A DNA stretch of 64,000 nucleotides from Diploscapter coronatus. Its lineage: Eukaryota > Nematoda > Chromadorea > Rhabditida > Rhabditidae. The stretch covers positions 33,193,201 through 33,257,200 of the forward strand of contig OZ038422.1 in NCBI GenBank assembly GCA_964036155.1, written 5' to 3'. This document shows, in pieces, positions 11,501-23,335 of the stretch. Under the pieces are notes generated by a model, which saw nothing but the letters and a program-made list of their open reading frames with translations, did no database searches and was not told where the DNA came from. The first letter of the stretch is position 1; every line of letters starts with the position of its first letter. Made by a program: the position numbers and the translations under genes.

Positions 11501-14500
11501 CCTCTTTCCGCTGGGCTGCCAGAACATTTGTGCATCGGAGACGTTGTAGACACGGCCGGTACGCAGCTTGACGCGCGAGGGCATTTCCAGGAGACCGAAT
11601 TCGGCCGGGGTCTGGTCTGCACACTGAAAATTTGCACTTTTATTTAACTGAAAAATCGAAATTTTTATCTTTAAAACCGATATGCTTCAAAAATTATTTA
11701 AAAATATGAAGCAAATCGTCGATTTAATGACAAAGCGCTTATCTGCTGAAAAAAAAAATGTCTGAAAATATTGAAAGAATTGAATACATACCTCGCAATA
11801 ATAGGCGATAATCGGGCTGGTAGGGGACCACTCGATCTGGCGAATGTTCTCAAAGGGCACCGACGTACCCTGCGACAGCTTGAACGTTTCTGTCTCGAAG
11901 ATCCAAATACCGTCCACCTGAACACACATATTTTATTCTATCGTTTTCAACAGATTTAGACATTATCTTTAAGAAAAATAGGAAAAAGTTACAGCACGAG
12001 TTTTTTTTATTTAAAAATATCACGAGATAACGTGAATTTTCGCACAAAAAAGAAACAAACTACAGGGTTTTTTCGAAGGAAAAAAATATATGCAAACCTT
12101 CTTGTTTCTGTCGAGCTTGTCCTTCTCGGGGGGCTTCAGGCAGGCGAAGTACTTCTCATCAGAGGACCATCTTAAATTCAAATTTTTAACTATGCTTCAA
12201 AGAAATCATAAACTCAAAATCCTTAAAATTTCATAATTCTGCCCATAAGTTGGTTTAAAACTCATTAAAAATATCAGATTTGAAGCTCGAATTAGCCCCA
12301 CCCTTTTTAATAGACGGACTTGGTATGAATTTCGAACCGCAGTTGACTGTAGATAAAGCGAGATAGCGTATCATTTCGGGAGAGAAAAAGAGCATGTCTT
12401 CTTTCTGTTTCTCGAAATGATACACTATCTCGTTTCCTGCAGTTAATCGCGCGGTTCGAAAACACGTTGCAAGTCGGCTGATTGGCTGGCTTACTTGAAG
12501 AAAGGCCACATGTTGAGTTTCTTCTGTCCGCATAGTTGCAGTGGGGAGAAGACGGACTTCAACTCGCCAGTGCGGACGTCCCAGATGCGTAGGCAGTCGT
12601 CCTCGCACTCCCACCACGTCTTCATGTTCGTGGGCGGGGCGTACGTCACCAGGTATCTGCAATTTTGTCGCATGCTTTCGAGTTTCTAATTTTTAACAAG
12701 GCTCATTCAATTAGAATTCGAAAAATGATCATTTTTAAGAAGTTAGAAAAAAAAAACTCTCGTATTCGATTTCTCTAGTATTTCCAACAAAATTCAAAAG
12801 AATATTCACAAATGTCAAGAAATTCGTAATTTCCCAAATTTCACAGGAATGCTGTGTTTTTGTTCGAAGCGTGTTGAAACATACGTTTCGGCTTTGGAGA
12901 ACTCGAACCAGGTGACGTCCTGATGGGCGAATTTCTGGACGCGTTGGAACTTGGGCCCGGCCCACAGCGCGACGCCCTGTAATCGTATTCTTTATTGCGT
13001 TAAACTGAGCGCTATAACTAGATTTAGAATGTGGATGGATCTTAACGTTTCAAAACCAGTGGCTAACTTGAGAATTTGAGTTAAATCGCTCATAAACGCT
13101 GTACCTGCTGAAACATCGTCGCCAGGTAGCTGCCGTGCGGCGACCACATGAACATGTCTGTCGTCCAATCCTGAAAAGTTGATTTTTTGTGAATTTATAA
13201 AAACAATCCTATCAAAGTTTGGAAAGATTTTTTTTAAAAAGAATTTGATTATCATTTCTAGGAGCTTCACTTATTTACTTTACTCTTTTAAAACCTTTCT
13301 TTCAGAGTTCCAAAAAGCTAGATTTTTAAATTCAAAAATATATGCCAACCGGTCGTTCGCAATTGTGCGCATCGCCGGCGAGCTCGGGCTCGTTGTTCTT
13401 CTTGTGCCAGTAGACGCTGAGCACAGAGCGGAAGGTCGCGTTGTGCGGATTGCCGCCATCGACATGACGTTCGCACAGAACCGCGAACTGATCGAGACAA
13501 CGCGGGTTCTGCATCCACCACCACATATCGCCCTGGAAAACTTATTATCATTTTGTCAATTAATTGTTGGTTTAATTATCCTTTTCAAGAAATTGTTTAA
13601 AAGTGAAATGGTCTATTTTCTGAAATTTTTCAAAAAATTTTTATTTTAATCAACGTATCATTTCAAAGGCATTGCCTAAAAATGAAATTTTCGCTTTTCA
13701 AGGAAACCTTGAAACGTATCCTTTCAAAAATGCATTTATCGAAAAGTTTCAAATAATTTCACTAATTTGATATAGTTCAAGAAATTAATTGTTTTTATAG
13801 AAAGAAAAAAGTATAAACAACTGATCTGACCACATCGTTGTAGGGTTCCTTTGCGGGCGGCTGCCATTTGGGGTCGGGTGCGCTGAGCAGTTTGGCCTCC
13901 TTGAAGGAGACCACAGAAAAGGTGTGGTTCTTGTCGAACGCGAAGCTGTCCAAACTCGCTGCACACCGCTCGGCACTTTCGCGCTCATCGAAGTACAGCA
14001 ACGCCATGCCCTGAACATTAGGCCTTCAGGTTTTGGACACGGTCCTGTTAAACATGACAGCGAGAGTGCGTGTTCTTCTCGTTATCTGCCACCGTGCCTA
14101 CTTGGGCTATTTCTCTCCTCTTCTCGCTCTCATGTTTAATAGGACCGTGTCCAAAACTGTCTGCTGGACATTTCGTTCCCTTTAATTTTAAAGTGTGTAA
14201 TAAAACATGTTTTGTAAGGTATATTTTCGAATCTTTTGAAACATAAATCTCCAAGTCTATTTTTTAAAGAAAACAATTATCAGATTTGAATACTCTATCT
14301 TTAATGTAAGAAATGCTCTTTCCGATAAATTTGTGAATCTTTTGAAATATAACTTGTTTAATTTTCAAAATGCATAATTAAGGATCGAATTTTCATGTCT
14401 TATCAAGAGTAGAAATTCCTCTGTGCATGTATTGATTTTTTGAAACATAAATCTTCAAGTTTATTTTTTTAGAAAAGAAATTCTCACCAAACTGCCTCCC

Positions 14501-15111
14501 TCGGCATCCTGGGGCACGTGCAACTTGTAGTTGCCACCAACTTTGTCGAACACTTTGCCGAGAACCGTCTGGAATATTTTTAAATTAAAATAATAAAAAG
14601 TCACTTTTGAAAGATAGAAGTTTTTTTCCTCGAAACTAAATACAAAATCTCACAGTCAATTTGGAGAGACGGTCAGACCCGACGACGGGAATGCCAAAGA
14701 TGACGACGCAGTTGTTCTCCAGATCAGCGAGGCGCGGCTCTTGGGCAAGGATGTCCGGCACTAGCTCTGAAAAAACTTATTTTTAAAAAAATTAAATATG
14801 CTTCACAAAATTGATAAAATCGTGAATTGAACGTTCGCATGATTGTTTTAGTTTGTATACAAAGCTTTACAAAATAAAATAGAAAATTATTCTTTAAAGG
14901 ATCAAATTTCACCAAATCCACAAAATTATGAGCTGAATCTGTATATGATAATTTTGTAGCTAGCAATGAAAACTTTAGAATTAAAAAAAATTGATCTTGA
15001 AAATTGTAGACAAATTTTCCCACCTTCATCAGAAATTTCGTCGGCGAAATCCTCGGGATCGGAAAAGGACTGCTCCTCCTCATTCTCCTTGTTCAAATCC
15101 ACTTCCACCAT
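8596..15111 (-). CDS. eif-3.B: Translation initiation factor eIF3 subunit b
   Basis: Scaffold subunit of eIF3, which loads the 43S complex onto mRNA. The start is [20 protein letters not shown] (ATG complement 15109-15111) and the stop is TAA at 8596-8598; about 18 exons and about 750 aa. The N-terminal acidic region is followed by an RRM ([19 protein letters not shown] ... [20 protein letters not shown]). A beta-propeller follows, with segments such as [84 protein letters not shown] and [14 protein letters not shown]. The C-terminus ([20 protein letters not shown], then a charged helix and [13 protein letters not shown]) is the part that contacts other eIF3 subunits in the family. Four hairpin elements sit in its introns (8909, 10357, 12331, 14031). 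Confidence 0.96.
8909..9010. repeat. Foldback element with GAAATAGT core
   Basis: Arms CGTGACTTCGCGACCA and TGGTGGCGAAGTCGTGA; core GCGAAATAGTGTAC against CATACTATTTCAC. In an intron of the eIF3b gene. Confidence 0.75.
10357..10451. repeat. Foldback element in eIF3b intron
   Basis: Arms AGCATGGGAACGCGCGACGG and CGCCGCGCGTTTCCCCATGC pair with a few mismatches and an indel. CTATTTC follows directly on the right. Confidence 0.7.
12331..12460. repeat. Foldback element in eIF3b intron
   Basis: Outer arms TTCGAACCGC and GCGGTTCGAA; inner arms GCGAGATAGCGTATCATTTC and GAAATGATACACTATCTCG around a loop rich in GAGAAAAAGAGCATG. Related in its core to 27071-27180. Confidence 0.78.
14031..14157. repeat. 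Foldback element in eIF3b intron
   Basis: Arms TTTTGGACACGGTCCTGTTA and TTAATAGGACCGTGTCCAAA, then AACATGACAGCGAGA against TCTCGCTCTCATGTT. The right half includes GGCTATTTCTC. Confidence 0.8.
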
Positions 15112-15997
15112 CTTTTTTGGTCTCGCTTCAAAATTCAAAAACTTTCTAACTTCAAAATTTCGAGGCTTCCGATCGATGGATGAGCTGAAAATCTTGACAT
15201 TTTCTTCTAAACATATTATCATATAGATATAGTTTTGCAGAAAAAAGCCGACCGAAATTGTGAAATTGCGAGAAACGAAACGCGAAAAATTTCAGCGAGA
15301 AAATGAAACGGAATTTGAATGTACACATTCAAATTTCGTACCGATTGAACTCGACAATTTGGGAGAATTTCTACAGAGAAAAAGAAGGAAAAACAGGCAA
15401 AAATAAAGGGCTTTTCAGCGAAATGGGGAACCAAAAAATCGACCCCAGTGTTATTAGAGCGCAGTGAAAGTGCGAAGAGAAAAGGAGGGAGAAGAGAGAA
15501 AAGAAAAGAGGACTACGGTAATCCAAAGAGGATAATATCAGGAGGTTGAGAACTAGAATATGGATTTTTCTCGAAAATTCGAAAATATTGTGATTTTTCA
15601 GAATTCCCCAACTTCATTACCGAGTTCTCCAGCGGTGTCAGCCCAGCTGATATCTTCTAATCAGTCAGGTTCGACAGGGAGAAATTGCGAAAACCATCAA
15701 AACCCGCCGAAATCTGTCCGAAAAATTCCAAAACTGGTAAAAAAAATTGTTTTTTTTTTTTAATTTAGCTGGCAATGCTCATTGCGCACCACTTCGCCAC
15801 TTCGAGAATGCTCTCGCTCGTTCCCGTCATTCAATTCCTCTTCGTCGCGACCGTCGTCGGCGTCCAATGCGGAGGAAAGAAGTAGTGAAATCCGGCAAAA
15901 TCACAAAAACTCCAGAAAAATGACGGATCGGAGGCGGTTGTACCAAAATTGCAGGGACTTTCCTCGTGAATTTTGGTGCAAATCGCCCTCAACCAAA
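15112..15997. other. Divergent 5' region between eIF3b and the lysine-rich protein gene
   Basis: Contains the likely eIF3b promoter and 5' UTR. Open stretches at 15560-15736 and from 15769 cannot be joined in frame: splicing 15736 to 15769 runs into a TAG at 15883. These may be 5' UTR exons of the downstream gene. Purine-rich GAGAGAAAAGAAAAGAGG tracts lie near 15480-15520. Confidence 0.45.
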
Positions 15998-16412
15998 ATG
16001 ATCATTTCTTGTTGCGGACCACCCCCACGTCCCGCCCAGAAGAGCATGATAACGCAAGCAGGCGCTGGCGGAGCGAGTACCGCCAAGCCACCCAGCCAGA
16101 GCCAGCAGCAGTCCATCGTCAACACTGCCAAAGCGAGTGTCGCTTCCAAGAAAGAGGCAGAGGATAAGAAAAAGGAGGAGAAGAAGAAGGTACGGTAATA
16201 GGGTCCTGACACGAAATATGTACTGGGTTTACAGAAGGAGGACGAAGACAAGAAAGAGAGTGGATCGAAGAAAGACGATAAAAAGGAAAACGGTTTGAAG
16301 GACGATAAGGACAAGGACAAAGACAAGGTATTTTCGATGGATTCCAAAAACTACGATAATTTAAATATTTTAGAAGGAAGACGAAAAAGATAAGGGCAAG
16401 AAGGAGGAGTAG
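15998..16412 (+). CDS. Small lysine-rich charged protein of unknown function
   Basis: Three exons, all joined in phase 0: 15998-16189, 16235-16327, 16374-16412 (TAG). Beginning at the ATG I prefer (MIISCCGPPPRPAQKSMI), it gives about 107 residues. A short Cys/Pro-rich head is followed by an Ala/Gln/Ser stretch and then an almost pure Lys/Glu/Asp tail ending KDKGKKEE. The same frame is open further upstream (ATG at 15919 and beyond), so the start is uncertain. Three clean donors and acceptors in a low-complexity region support a real transcript. An AATAAA lies at 16639-16644. I do not recognise the family. The tail suggests a nucleic-acid or protein-binding disordered protein, but this is inference only. 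Confidence 0.5.
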
Positions 16413-17352
16413 GCCTGTCGTGTGTGCACCAACTGTGTATCACCACATCGCTACTAACTCGATCTGACTGTCATCGCCATTTTCTTCCTCTGCTCTTTGC
16501 CCTCTCGCCATCATTCGTGTTTCCTTGCTCATTGACTACCCACCAACATTGACACCAATCCCTCTTTCCTCTGCATTTCTACATGAATATCGCGTCTCTC
16601 ATGCAGATCTATTCGTTTAAACGAACAACAATTGACCGAATAAAGATGACGCACCGTCAAGAACCAATTCGACATTTTTTCGGCAAAGTTAATTTTGAAG
16701 TTTCCATGATTTCCAGGTTTTTTTTCGTGTGAAGATCAGGCTTTTTCCGTTGTTTTTCAACGCATTTCTCCGGGAAGTCTTGTGCAGTGATTATTTCCCA
16801 TTTACCGAAAGCAATTTCGGTTGATCACGAGATGTGATAAATATTTCTCGGGTAACAGCTGGACGTCCTCGAAGAGAGGGGACTGATTGGTTTGTTTGGT
16901 TCGTAGATGTCCCGTGTCCCTTTGCCAGGTTCGTCCACCTGACCGCTCAATTCTCATCCTTTATCATATCCTTTGCCCTCTCACATGTCTTTCTCATATC
17001 CATTTCTTTCACTTTCCTCTCCTCTTCGAAATGAAATGGGCTGTGCGATTTTTTCGTGCAGTGTAAAGTCAAAGTCTATCCGTCGTCGATTTCTCGCCTC
17101 TCTTCGTATCCCATAGTCTCTAGCTGTGTTGGCTCAAATCGCTCTCTCCATTCAATCTCTCGAAAACTTTTCGTCAGCAGCAGAAGCAACCCGAGAGACG
17201 CGACTCGGTTCGATCGAACTTATTTCCCTCCGAATTCCGATTTGTGCGGCCAAAAACAACACCCCTTTTCCAGAATCGTTAATTTCCCGATGAGTTTTGA
17301 ATTCATGGCTTCGAGCATCTGATATTCGGCTAACATATAAACCCAAGGGAAG
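16413..17352. other. Intergenic region between two plus-strand genes
   Basis: Holds the 3' UTR and likely poly(A) signal (16639-16644) of the upstream gene, then pyrimidine-rich sequence (CTCTCC, TTTCTTTC tracts at 16940-17200) before the LRR gene. No exon seen. Confidence 0.55.
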
Positions 17353-20148
17353 ATGGTGAAATCCCTGCTGAATCTGTGCCTGTCGGCCGTGACTCAACAC
17401 CAACTTCATGACGATTTGGCGAAAATGCCGGCCGAGTGCAAACGGCTTCTACTCGAGTTCTTCTCCAGTCACAATCAGGTAAAATTGCCAATCTTTCGAG
17501 AGAAAAAAACCCTTGGAAAAGGTTACATCTGGTTTTGTTTATCTTCGTCTCTTTCACAATACGCGTGATGTGGGTGGGGTGACAGTAACATGGTCTCGGG
17601 ATAAAAAACGAAGCAATAAAAAACCGACGATTTTTTAGCTAGCCGCTTCGGACTGCAACAGACTAGTGTCGCTGCCGATGTTCAACGCGAATATCGACTC
17701 GCTTTGCTTCTACTTGTCAGATGATTTGGTAAAATTCACAAAATCTCCAGAAAAATAGATTTTTTTATTTTAGAACGATGAAATGCTCATATCGCTAACA
17801 GCCAATAACAAGAACCTCTATAAAATCGTGCTGGTCGAATGTCCCGGAATCACTGACGAAGTAAGCATTTCAAGCTTGGTGTGCTGTATAAATTCCATTC
17901 TTCCCGCCTATCCTTTATCATGTGATGATGATTCGTAAAGTTTTTCCGCCAAAATCCAACATTCTCGTGGTTTCGCAAAATGTCACACTCTTAATGTATC
18001 CGATTTCCCAAAGCAATAACTCGAATGTAATAGTAAAGCGAGAAAGTGCTTGTTGTGAATGGTCAAGTAGGCAAAACATTGGTTATTTTTTGCAAAAAAA
18101 AAAAGGAAGTAGCTCGAGATCGAAACTAGAGAAAAGCCACTTGAGCTTTGACGTCAGAGTGGCTATTTGTTTACAATCTATAAACTTTAGGGGAAAGCTA
18201 CAGTAGTTTCAAAGTGTTCATTCAGGGAATCCGAATCATGACTTCGAACCAGAAGCGACTATGCCAGCTGGAGTTAAGGGCTATGCGTCAATTGACCGAT
18301 GAGGCTTTGTCATTTATTAGAAGCCCTTTTCTCTACTCGGTCGATCTCAGTGGGTGCACAAAAGTGAGTCATTTTCTCGGCCTCTTGTACTTGTTTACCC
18401 CCAAGTTACCATTACCCTCTTGTACTCTTTACCCAATTTTTCTCTTCCACTTGATATTTTTCAGAAAGGAGGCCAAAATTGCAAGTGGGAAAGGGTAACT
18501 TAGGGATAAAAAGTACAAGAGGTCTAATGTTCTGGACTTCGAAATTTTCATTTTAGATTACCAGTGAAGGAATCGATGGTCTACTCCAGAAAAACCCCTC
18601 TATCGCATGCCTTTATCTGAATCACTGTAGTGCGTTGGATGACCGAAGTCTCTACACAATCGCGGACAACGTCGGGAAAAGACTAAGGGTAGGTTTCAAA
18701 AATGTGATTTTCGAAGGAAAATTTTCTTTCTAGATTTTGGAGCTGGATTTTCTATCAGAATTGACCAACCCCTCTGAATCTCTACAGTATTTATCCTCAC
18801 ACTGCCCAAATTTGAGCCAACTTTCAATCGCCAGATTCTTCCATGAGGTAAGTTTTAAAAAATGAAAAATAGCGCCTCCTGTATTTGTCGACGGATAGAG
18901 GGAGTGTAGAACATGGGGAAAAATAAGACAAGAACCGTTGATAAATACAGCTGTTGGCAAATACAGGAGGCCGAAAATGGTGATTTTTAGGAATACGTTG
19001 ACGCGCCCTGCGTCATTGACGGTTTGAATCTGAAGGACGTCGATCTGTATGCAAATTACTTCACGATTCCTCCAGTTTTGCCGCACTGCGTCACCTCACT
19101 TCGACTATCAGTTAGTGGAGAGGAAAACCCCTATGAATTGGTGCGGAGTTTGGGAGAGCACCCATTTTTGACCAGCATAAATTTGCTGGTCACTGTCAGG
19201 GAATACAATTTGGTAAGACACTTCCAAAGAGCCATTTTCTAGGAAGTCTATCTTTTAGACAGCCATTGATAACGTAAACGCTCTACTCTGCGTGATTCTG
19301 CCTTTCCTCGGAGTTAAAATAACCAAACTCCAGGTATTCAAATCTGGGTTTTTTTTTCAGAGACTTGATATTTTTAGATAAGCGTACCCCGCCTTTATGA
19401 AGACTCGCTTAGTCTTCTGATTGACTGCACGCCAAATTTAACGCATCTTTCATTGGACGTCACCCATCTATCGACGTTCTTGCTTCAGAAATACTTCACC
19501 GGTAGGGGAATTTTGTGATTTTAATTCCGAAACAAAATTTAGGTGGCGCAAAATCGCGTGCTTCAAAACTGAGATCTCTGAGAATTTGTAAGATGAGAAT
19601 TACCTATAGGGTCCTATTCGCTATCGCCAGAGGGGCTAGGAATTTGACGGTAAAATTTCAACCTTAAAAACTCGGAGCAATTATGAAATTGCGACTTTAG
19701 GACATCGAAACGTCCCACATGAGTTCGGTGGACGATCGGTTTATCTGTCTGCTGGCTGGGAACTGCAGACACCTCAAAACGGTGAACATTAACGGGTGCA
19801 AGTGGGTCAGTGACAAGGGCCTGATTTGGCTAGCCAAGTGCGTAAATTTTGCATTTGTTTTTCATTCTAATTAAAAACTTTTAAACATTCAAGTTTCATT
19901 CTTTTAGAAAATGCCCCTTAAAAGAGGTCCGTATGAGAGGCACCTCGTGTACGGATAAATCGCTCTACATGCTAGGCCAATTTTGCCCCCAGCTCGAGTG
20001 GATCTCCTATGCCGATTATTCAGGTCGGGTTTTGAACGAGTTTTCGAACTTCCCCTAAATGAATTACCCAACTTTAGGAAAGCCCCGATTCACAGAACCC
20101 GCTCTACAATATTTGAGGGACAACTGTATCCAAAAAGTTATCTGCTGA
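17353..20148 (+). CDS. Leucine-rich-repeat protein with BC-box-like N-terminus (candidate cullin-RING substrate receptor)
   Basis: About 13 exons, from MVKSLLNLCLSAVTQHQL to a TGA at 20146-20148 (IQKVIC). The N-terminus SLLNLCLSAV fits the elongin-BC-box pattern SLxxxCxxxV. It is followed by KMPAECKRLLLEFF, which resembles a Cul2-box. The rest is a run of about 26-residue leucine-rich repeats of the AMN1/F-box-LRR type: LYKIVLVECPGITDEG, LCQLELRAMRQLTDEALSFI, LYSVDLSGCTKITSEGI, IACLYLNHCSALDDRSLYTI, LKTVNINGCKWVSDKGLIWL and LKEVRMRGTSCTDKSLYML. ZYG-11, ZER-1 and LRR-1 share this overall plan, but I cannot assign an orthologue. Two introns hold hairpin elements (18379-18524, 18873-18972). A poly(A) signal AATAAA lies at 20270-20275. 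Confidence 0.82.
18379..18524. repeat. Foldback element, CCTCTTGTAC family
   Basis: Arms GGCCTCTTGTACTTGTTTA and AAGTACAAGAGGTC, with inner CAAGTTACC against GGGTAACTTAGGG. Second copy at 20665-20823. Confidence 0.75.
18873..18972. repeat. Foldback element, CTGTATTTAC family
   Basis: Arms GCCTCCTGTATTTG and CAAATACAGGAGGC; internal GACGGATAGAGGGAG and AAAAATAAGACAAG match the core of 3261-3338. In an intron of the LRR gene. Confidence 0.8.
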
Positions 20149-20877
20149 AAAACTTTCAGAATATTTTTCAAAAATTCCAAATCTCCTCTCTCCTCTTTCA
20201 TCTATCGTCTAAATTATCGCATTTCGGGTAAAAATGTTTCAGATAAGTTTCGAATACTGAAACCTTCCCAATAAATGAAAAATTTTGTATAAAATAGGGT
20301 ATTCCGATAAGTTTATTCTCTCAATAAAATGTTTCTGTAAACGAAAAGAAGGAAAAAAACAATATTCGCAAAAAAGAAATCAACAGTTTTCTATATCATA
20401 AACATTTGGTTGTCCTAAATTTTAAAAGGAAAAAAGACATGACTCTTTGCGATATCACAAAGCGTTCATAAAGTCGTCAGGTCAGATAAAGTAAAATGAT
20501 AAAAGGCAAAGAATGTGTTTGACAAGTAGGAAAAGAAGAAAATAAAAATTGATTTTTCAACAACAACAACAAAGCTATCTCAAAAAGTATACATTTGGAA
20601 CGTTCACAAATATTCTGGCAGGTAGGAAAATCGTATCATTTTCATCAGTTTGCTTCTTCAAAAATTGACCTCTTGTACCTTTCACTCCTAAGATAATCCC
20701 AACCCCTCTTACAGTTTTTACCCCTTTTCTCTCGTTCCTTTGCTACATATTTTCCAGAAAAGGGGGTAAAAACTATAAGAGGGTAAGGGTAACCCTAGGG
20801 GTAAAAAAATACAAGTGGCTCAAAAATCAAAAGATAACGTTTTCCCTACCACACTTTTTAGCTCATCTCGTATTTGT
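20149..20877. other. Convergent 3' region between LRR gene and sgt-1
   Basis: AATAAA at 20270-20275 for the plus gene. A foldback element fills 20665-20823 just past the sgt-1 stop. No exon seen. Confidence 0.6.
20665..20823. repeat. Foldback element, CCTCTTGTAC family
   Basis: Arms TTGACCTCTTGTACCTTTCA and ACAAGTGGCTCAA, inner CCCCTCTTACAGTTTTTACC against GGTAAAAACTATAAGAGGG. Related to 18379-18524. Confidence 0.75.
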
Positions 20878-23335
20878 CTACTGTCCCCCTCCGGTAGAGG
20901 GATCGCGGGGCTGATTCTGGTCGTTTCCCTCATTTCCCTGTCCCTGTCCGTCCTGCCCTTCTTCCGTGTTGTGCGCTTCAAACTGTCTGCGAAGCTGCTC
21001 CACGAACTCCGGGTTGCTCTGCTGCACTTGCTGAAATTCAATTACTAGTTTTTGTCGTTGTTGTTATATGTTTTATCTTTAGGTCCCCCGTTTATACTTT
21101 GCTCGTTCTAGAGCGAACATGGAGACATGGCATTATTCGTAGAGAGAGAGAGAGTGCAAAGAAACACTCGCACTCTACGTTCTCTTCATGAACAACGCTA
21201 TTTCTCTATGTTCGCCCTAGAACGAGCAAAGTCCGAGTGGCTCTTAATAATTTTTAGAATCGAAAAATGATATGCATAAAGACCATTTCTTTCTACTACA
21301 ATATTTGGCTTTTCTGATCATTTTTAGAGGTTCTAGTTTTTTTTTTTTTTATAAACTAGAAGTAAATTTGATTTTTGTAAAATTATTTAATCTGAAATTT
21401 AATTCTCTTAATTTTATCTCGTACCTGAGCGAGCTGCTGACCGGCCGCTAGGAAGTTGCCCAGCCCGCCCCCTTCAGTCATCAACTGGGACATCATGTTC
21501 TGAAACAATTCAATCAAATTAACCTTTTTTTAATTCTTAGAAATTAGAATGTATTTGAGCTCCTATTCATTTTATCAACTCTATTTGAAACATTTAAAAA
21601 TGTTCAATTTCGATATCTTATTTTACACAATAATAATTACATGTATATTCTCAGAATTATGGGTGATTTCAAAAATTCATCCTTTGGATTTAAAAAAATC
21701 TTTCAAACATATAATCTATTTTTATATGTTTGAATCTCCGACCTGAATATTGGGATCGTTCATGAGAGTCTGGGCCATGTTCATCATGGCCGGGTTGTTG
21801 AGCATCGAGCCGAGATCAGGCATCCCGCCCATGCCTCCCATCATCCCTGAAAAATAAACAAAATTATATTTTCAAAACATATCTAGGCAGAGTTTAGGCC
21901 AGATCTTCTGTGAGTACCCCCTCATGCATACGTGCCAACTTTCTACAGAAAAGTTTTACTTTGCGTATCCCCTTCCCTATAATTTTCCGTTCTGACTAAA
22001 AATATGTCTAGGTCTGTTCAATATATTTATTTACCAGGAAGACCAGCTGCGCCTGGGCCGCCAGGACCGAACATCGAAGCGAACGGATTGGGACCACGTG
22101 CCTCATTCAGCTCGCGCACTTTGTCCTCGGCAATCTGGGAAAGGATATTTTTAATTTTATTAAATAAAAAAACTAACTTTGAGATTGTTCTTGTAGCTAT
22201 CCTGAGTGGGGTCCAATTCAAGGGCCTTTTTGTACGCCTCGACAGCCTGTTCGTATCTGTTCTGGCACGAGAGAGCAAGCCTGAAAGAATGACAAGTTTC
22301 GGAAGAAATCGAGTTTTATAGACAATTTTTAAGGTTTTAAAAAATTCCCAAATTCAAGGTTTATAATTTTGTTTCGTTTTTCTTTCAAAACTAACCCCAT
22401 TCTTCCATACGCCTTAGAGTAGTTGGGGTCGAGGGCGAGGGCCGTGCGGCAGTCCTGGATTTTTTAAATTCATTTTTCAAATTTTTCTCAGAATTTTACT
22501 TGAATGGCCAGATCGTACTGCTCCATGCGGCAGTAGGCAGCTGCTCTGAAATTTTGTTTTATTTTCAAAAATTCATTTTATTCAGACGAAACTCTTCAAT
22601 TGCAAAGAAACGCCACTATCTCTAACAATAAGCATGTGATGAGGGATAGTAATGCAAAACTGACTAGGATGATTAACCGCATAGAGGGTTTTTCGGTTGG
22701 CAAGTGTCTCAGTTTGTTTTACTAAAAATCGCCGACCTATTGCAGAAGTAGACGGGGTCCCGGTTGAGTTTGATGGCTTCGTTGTACTTCTGGACGGCCA
22801 ACTCGAACTTCGAGTCCTTCATGAGCGTGTTGCCATCCTCCTTCAGCTTGTTCGCTTGCGCGATGTCCGCCTCGGTCGGAGCGGCTTTGCTTACATCTTC
22901 GTTCTGAAACAAATTTCTTATTTTTAAATTTTTATTGTAATAATAAATGAAAATTCAAAAAATGAGACCGCATGCTGCCCCTCGGCCTGGTTGAATATGT
23001 CGATGAGCGGGCGTGACGGCTGAAACGCGTAGTGCGAGTCGTTCAAATTGAAGGCCGACTCCAGGCATTGGATTCCGACTGAATTTATTTTATTTTTCTA
23101 GTTTGTATTTTTTTCTCATTTTCCTACCTTCGAGCGCCTCGATCTGAGCCTCGTTGCAATGGTTGTTCGACACTTTTTGTCTGATAAACTGGAAATATTT
23201 TAATTTTTTTTTTTTAGAGAAAAAAGAAGAACAAAAAACCTGTATGAAACTGACGACGAGGTTCTGCTCGTTCTGCTCGAGCTTGATGTCTTTAGGCTCG
23301 TCAGCGGGTGCAGTAGTGGGCAGATCTGTCGACAT
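20878..23335 (-). CDS. sgt-1: Small glutamine-rich TPR co-chaperone SGT-1 (SGTA family)
   Basis: Cytosolic co-chaperone that binds hydrophobic and tail-anchored clients and Hsp70/Hsp90 tails. The start is [16 protein letters not shown] (ATG 23333-23335) and the stop TAG at 20878-20880. The N-terminal dimerisation region includes [20 protein letters not shown] and [13 protein letters not shown]. Three TPRs follow: [20 protein letters not shown] ... [37 protein letters not shown], and [20 protein letters not shown]. The C-terminal Met/Gly/Asn-rich part ([36 protein letters not shown]) and the Gln-rich end are typical of SGTA. The length is family-like. It is divergent from btbd-10 across about 0.9 kb. 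Confidence 0.95.
21096..21232. repeat. Foldback element in sgt-1 intron
   Basis: Arms ACTTTGCTCGTTCTAGAGCG and CGCCCTAGAACGAGCAAAGT, then AACATGGAGA against TCTATGTT, with GAGAGAGAGTGCAAAG in the loop and GCTATTTCTC in the right half. Confidence 0.8.
21893..22016. repeat. Dispersed repeat ending CTAGGTCTG, copy 1
   Basis: Contains CGTATCCCCTTCCCTATAAT and GTCTAGGTCTG; a diverged copy lies at 23925-24106 with CGTACCTCCCTCCTATAATT and GCCTAGGTCTG. Ends are weakly inverted (TCTAGGCAGA/GTCTAGGTC). Confidence 0.55.

Noticed and set aside
15782..16198. Longer start for the lysine-rich protein (LRTTSPLREC...)
   Set aside because: It begins at TTG and the upstream exons do not join in this frame. 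The later ATG is preferred, though an intermediate ATG remains possible.
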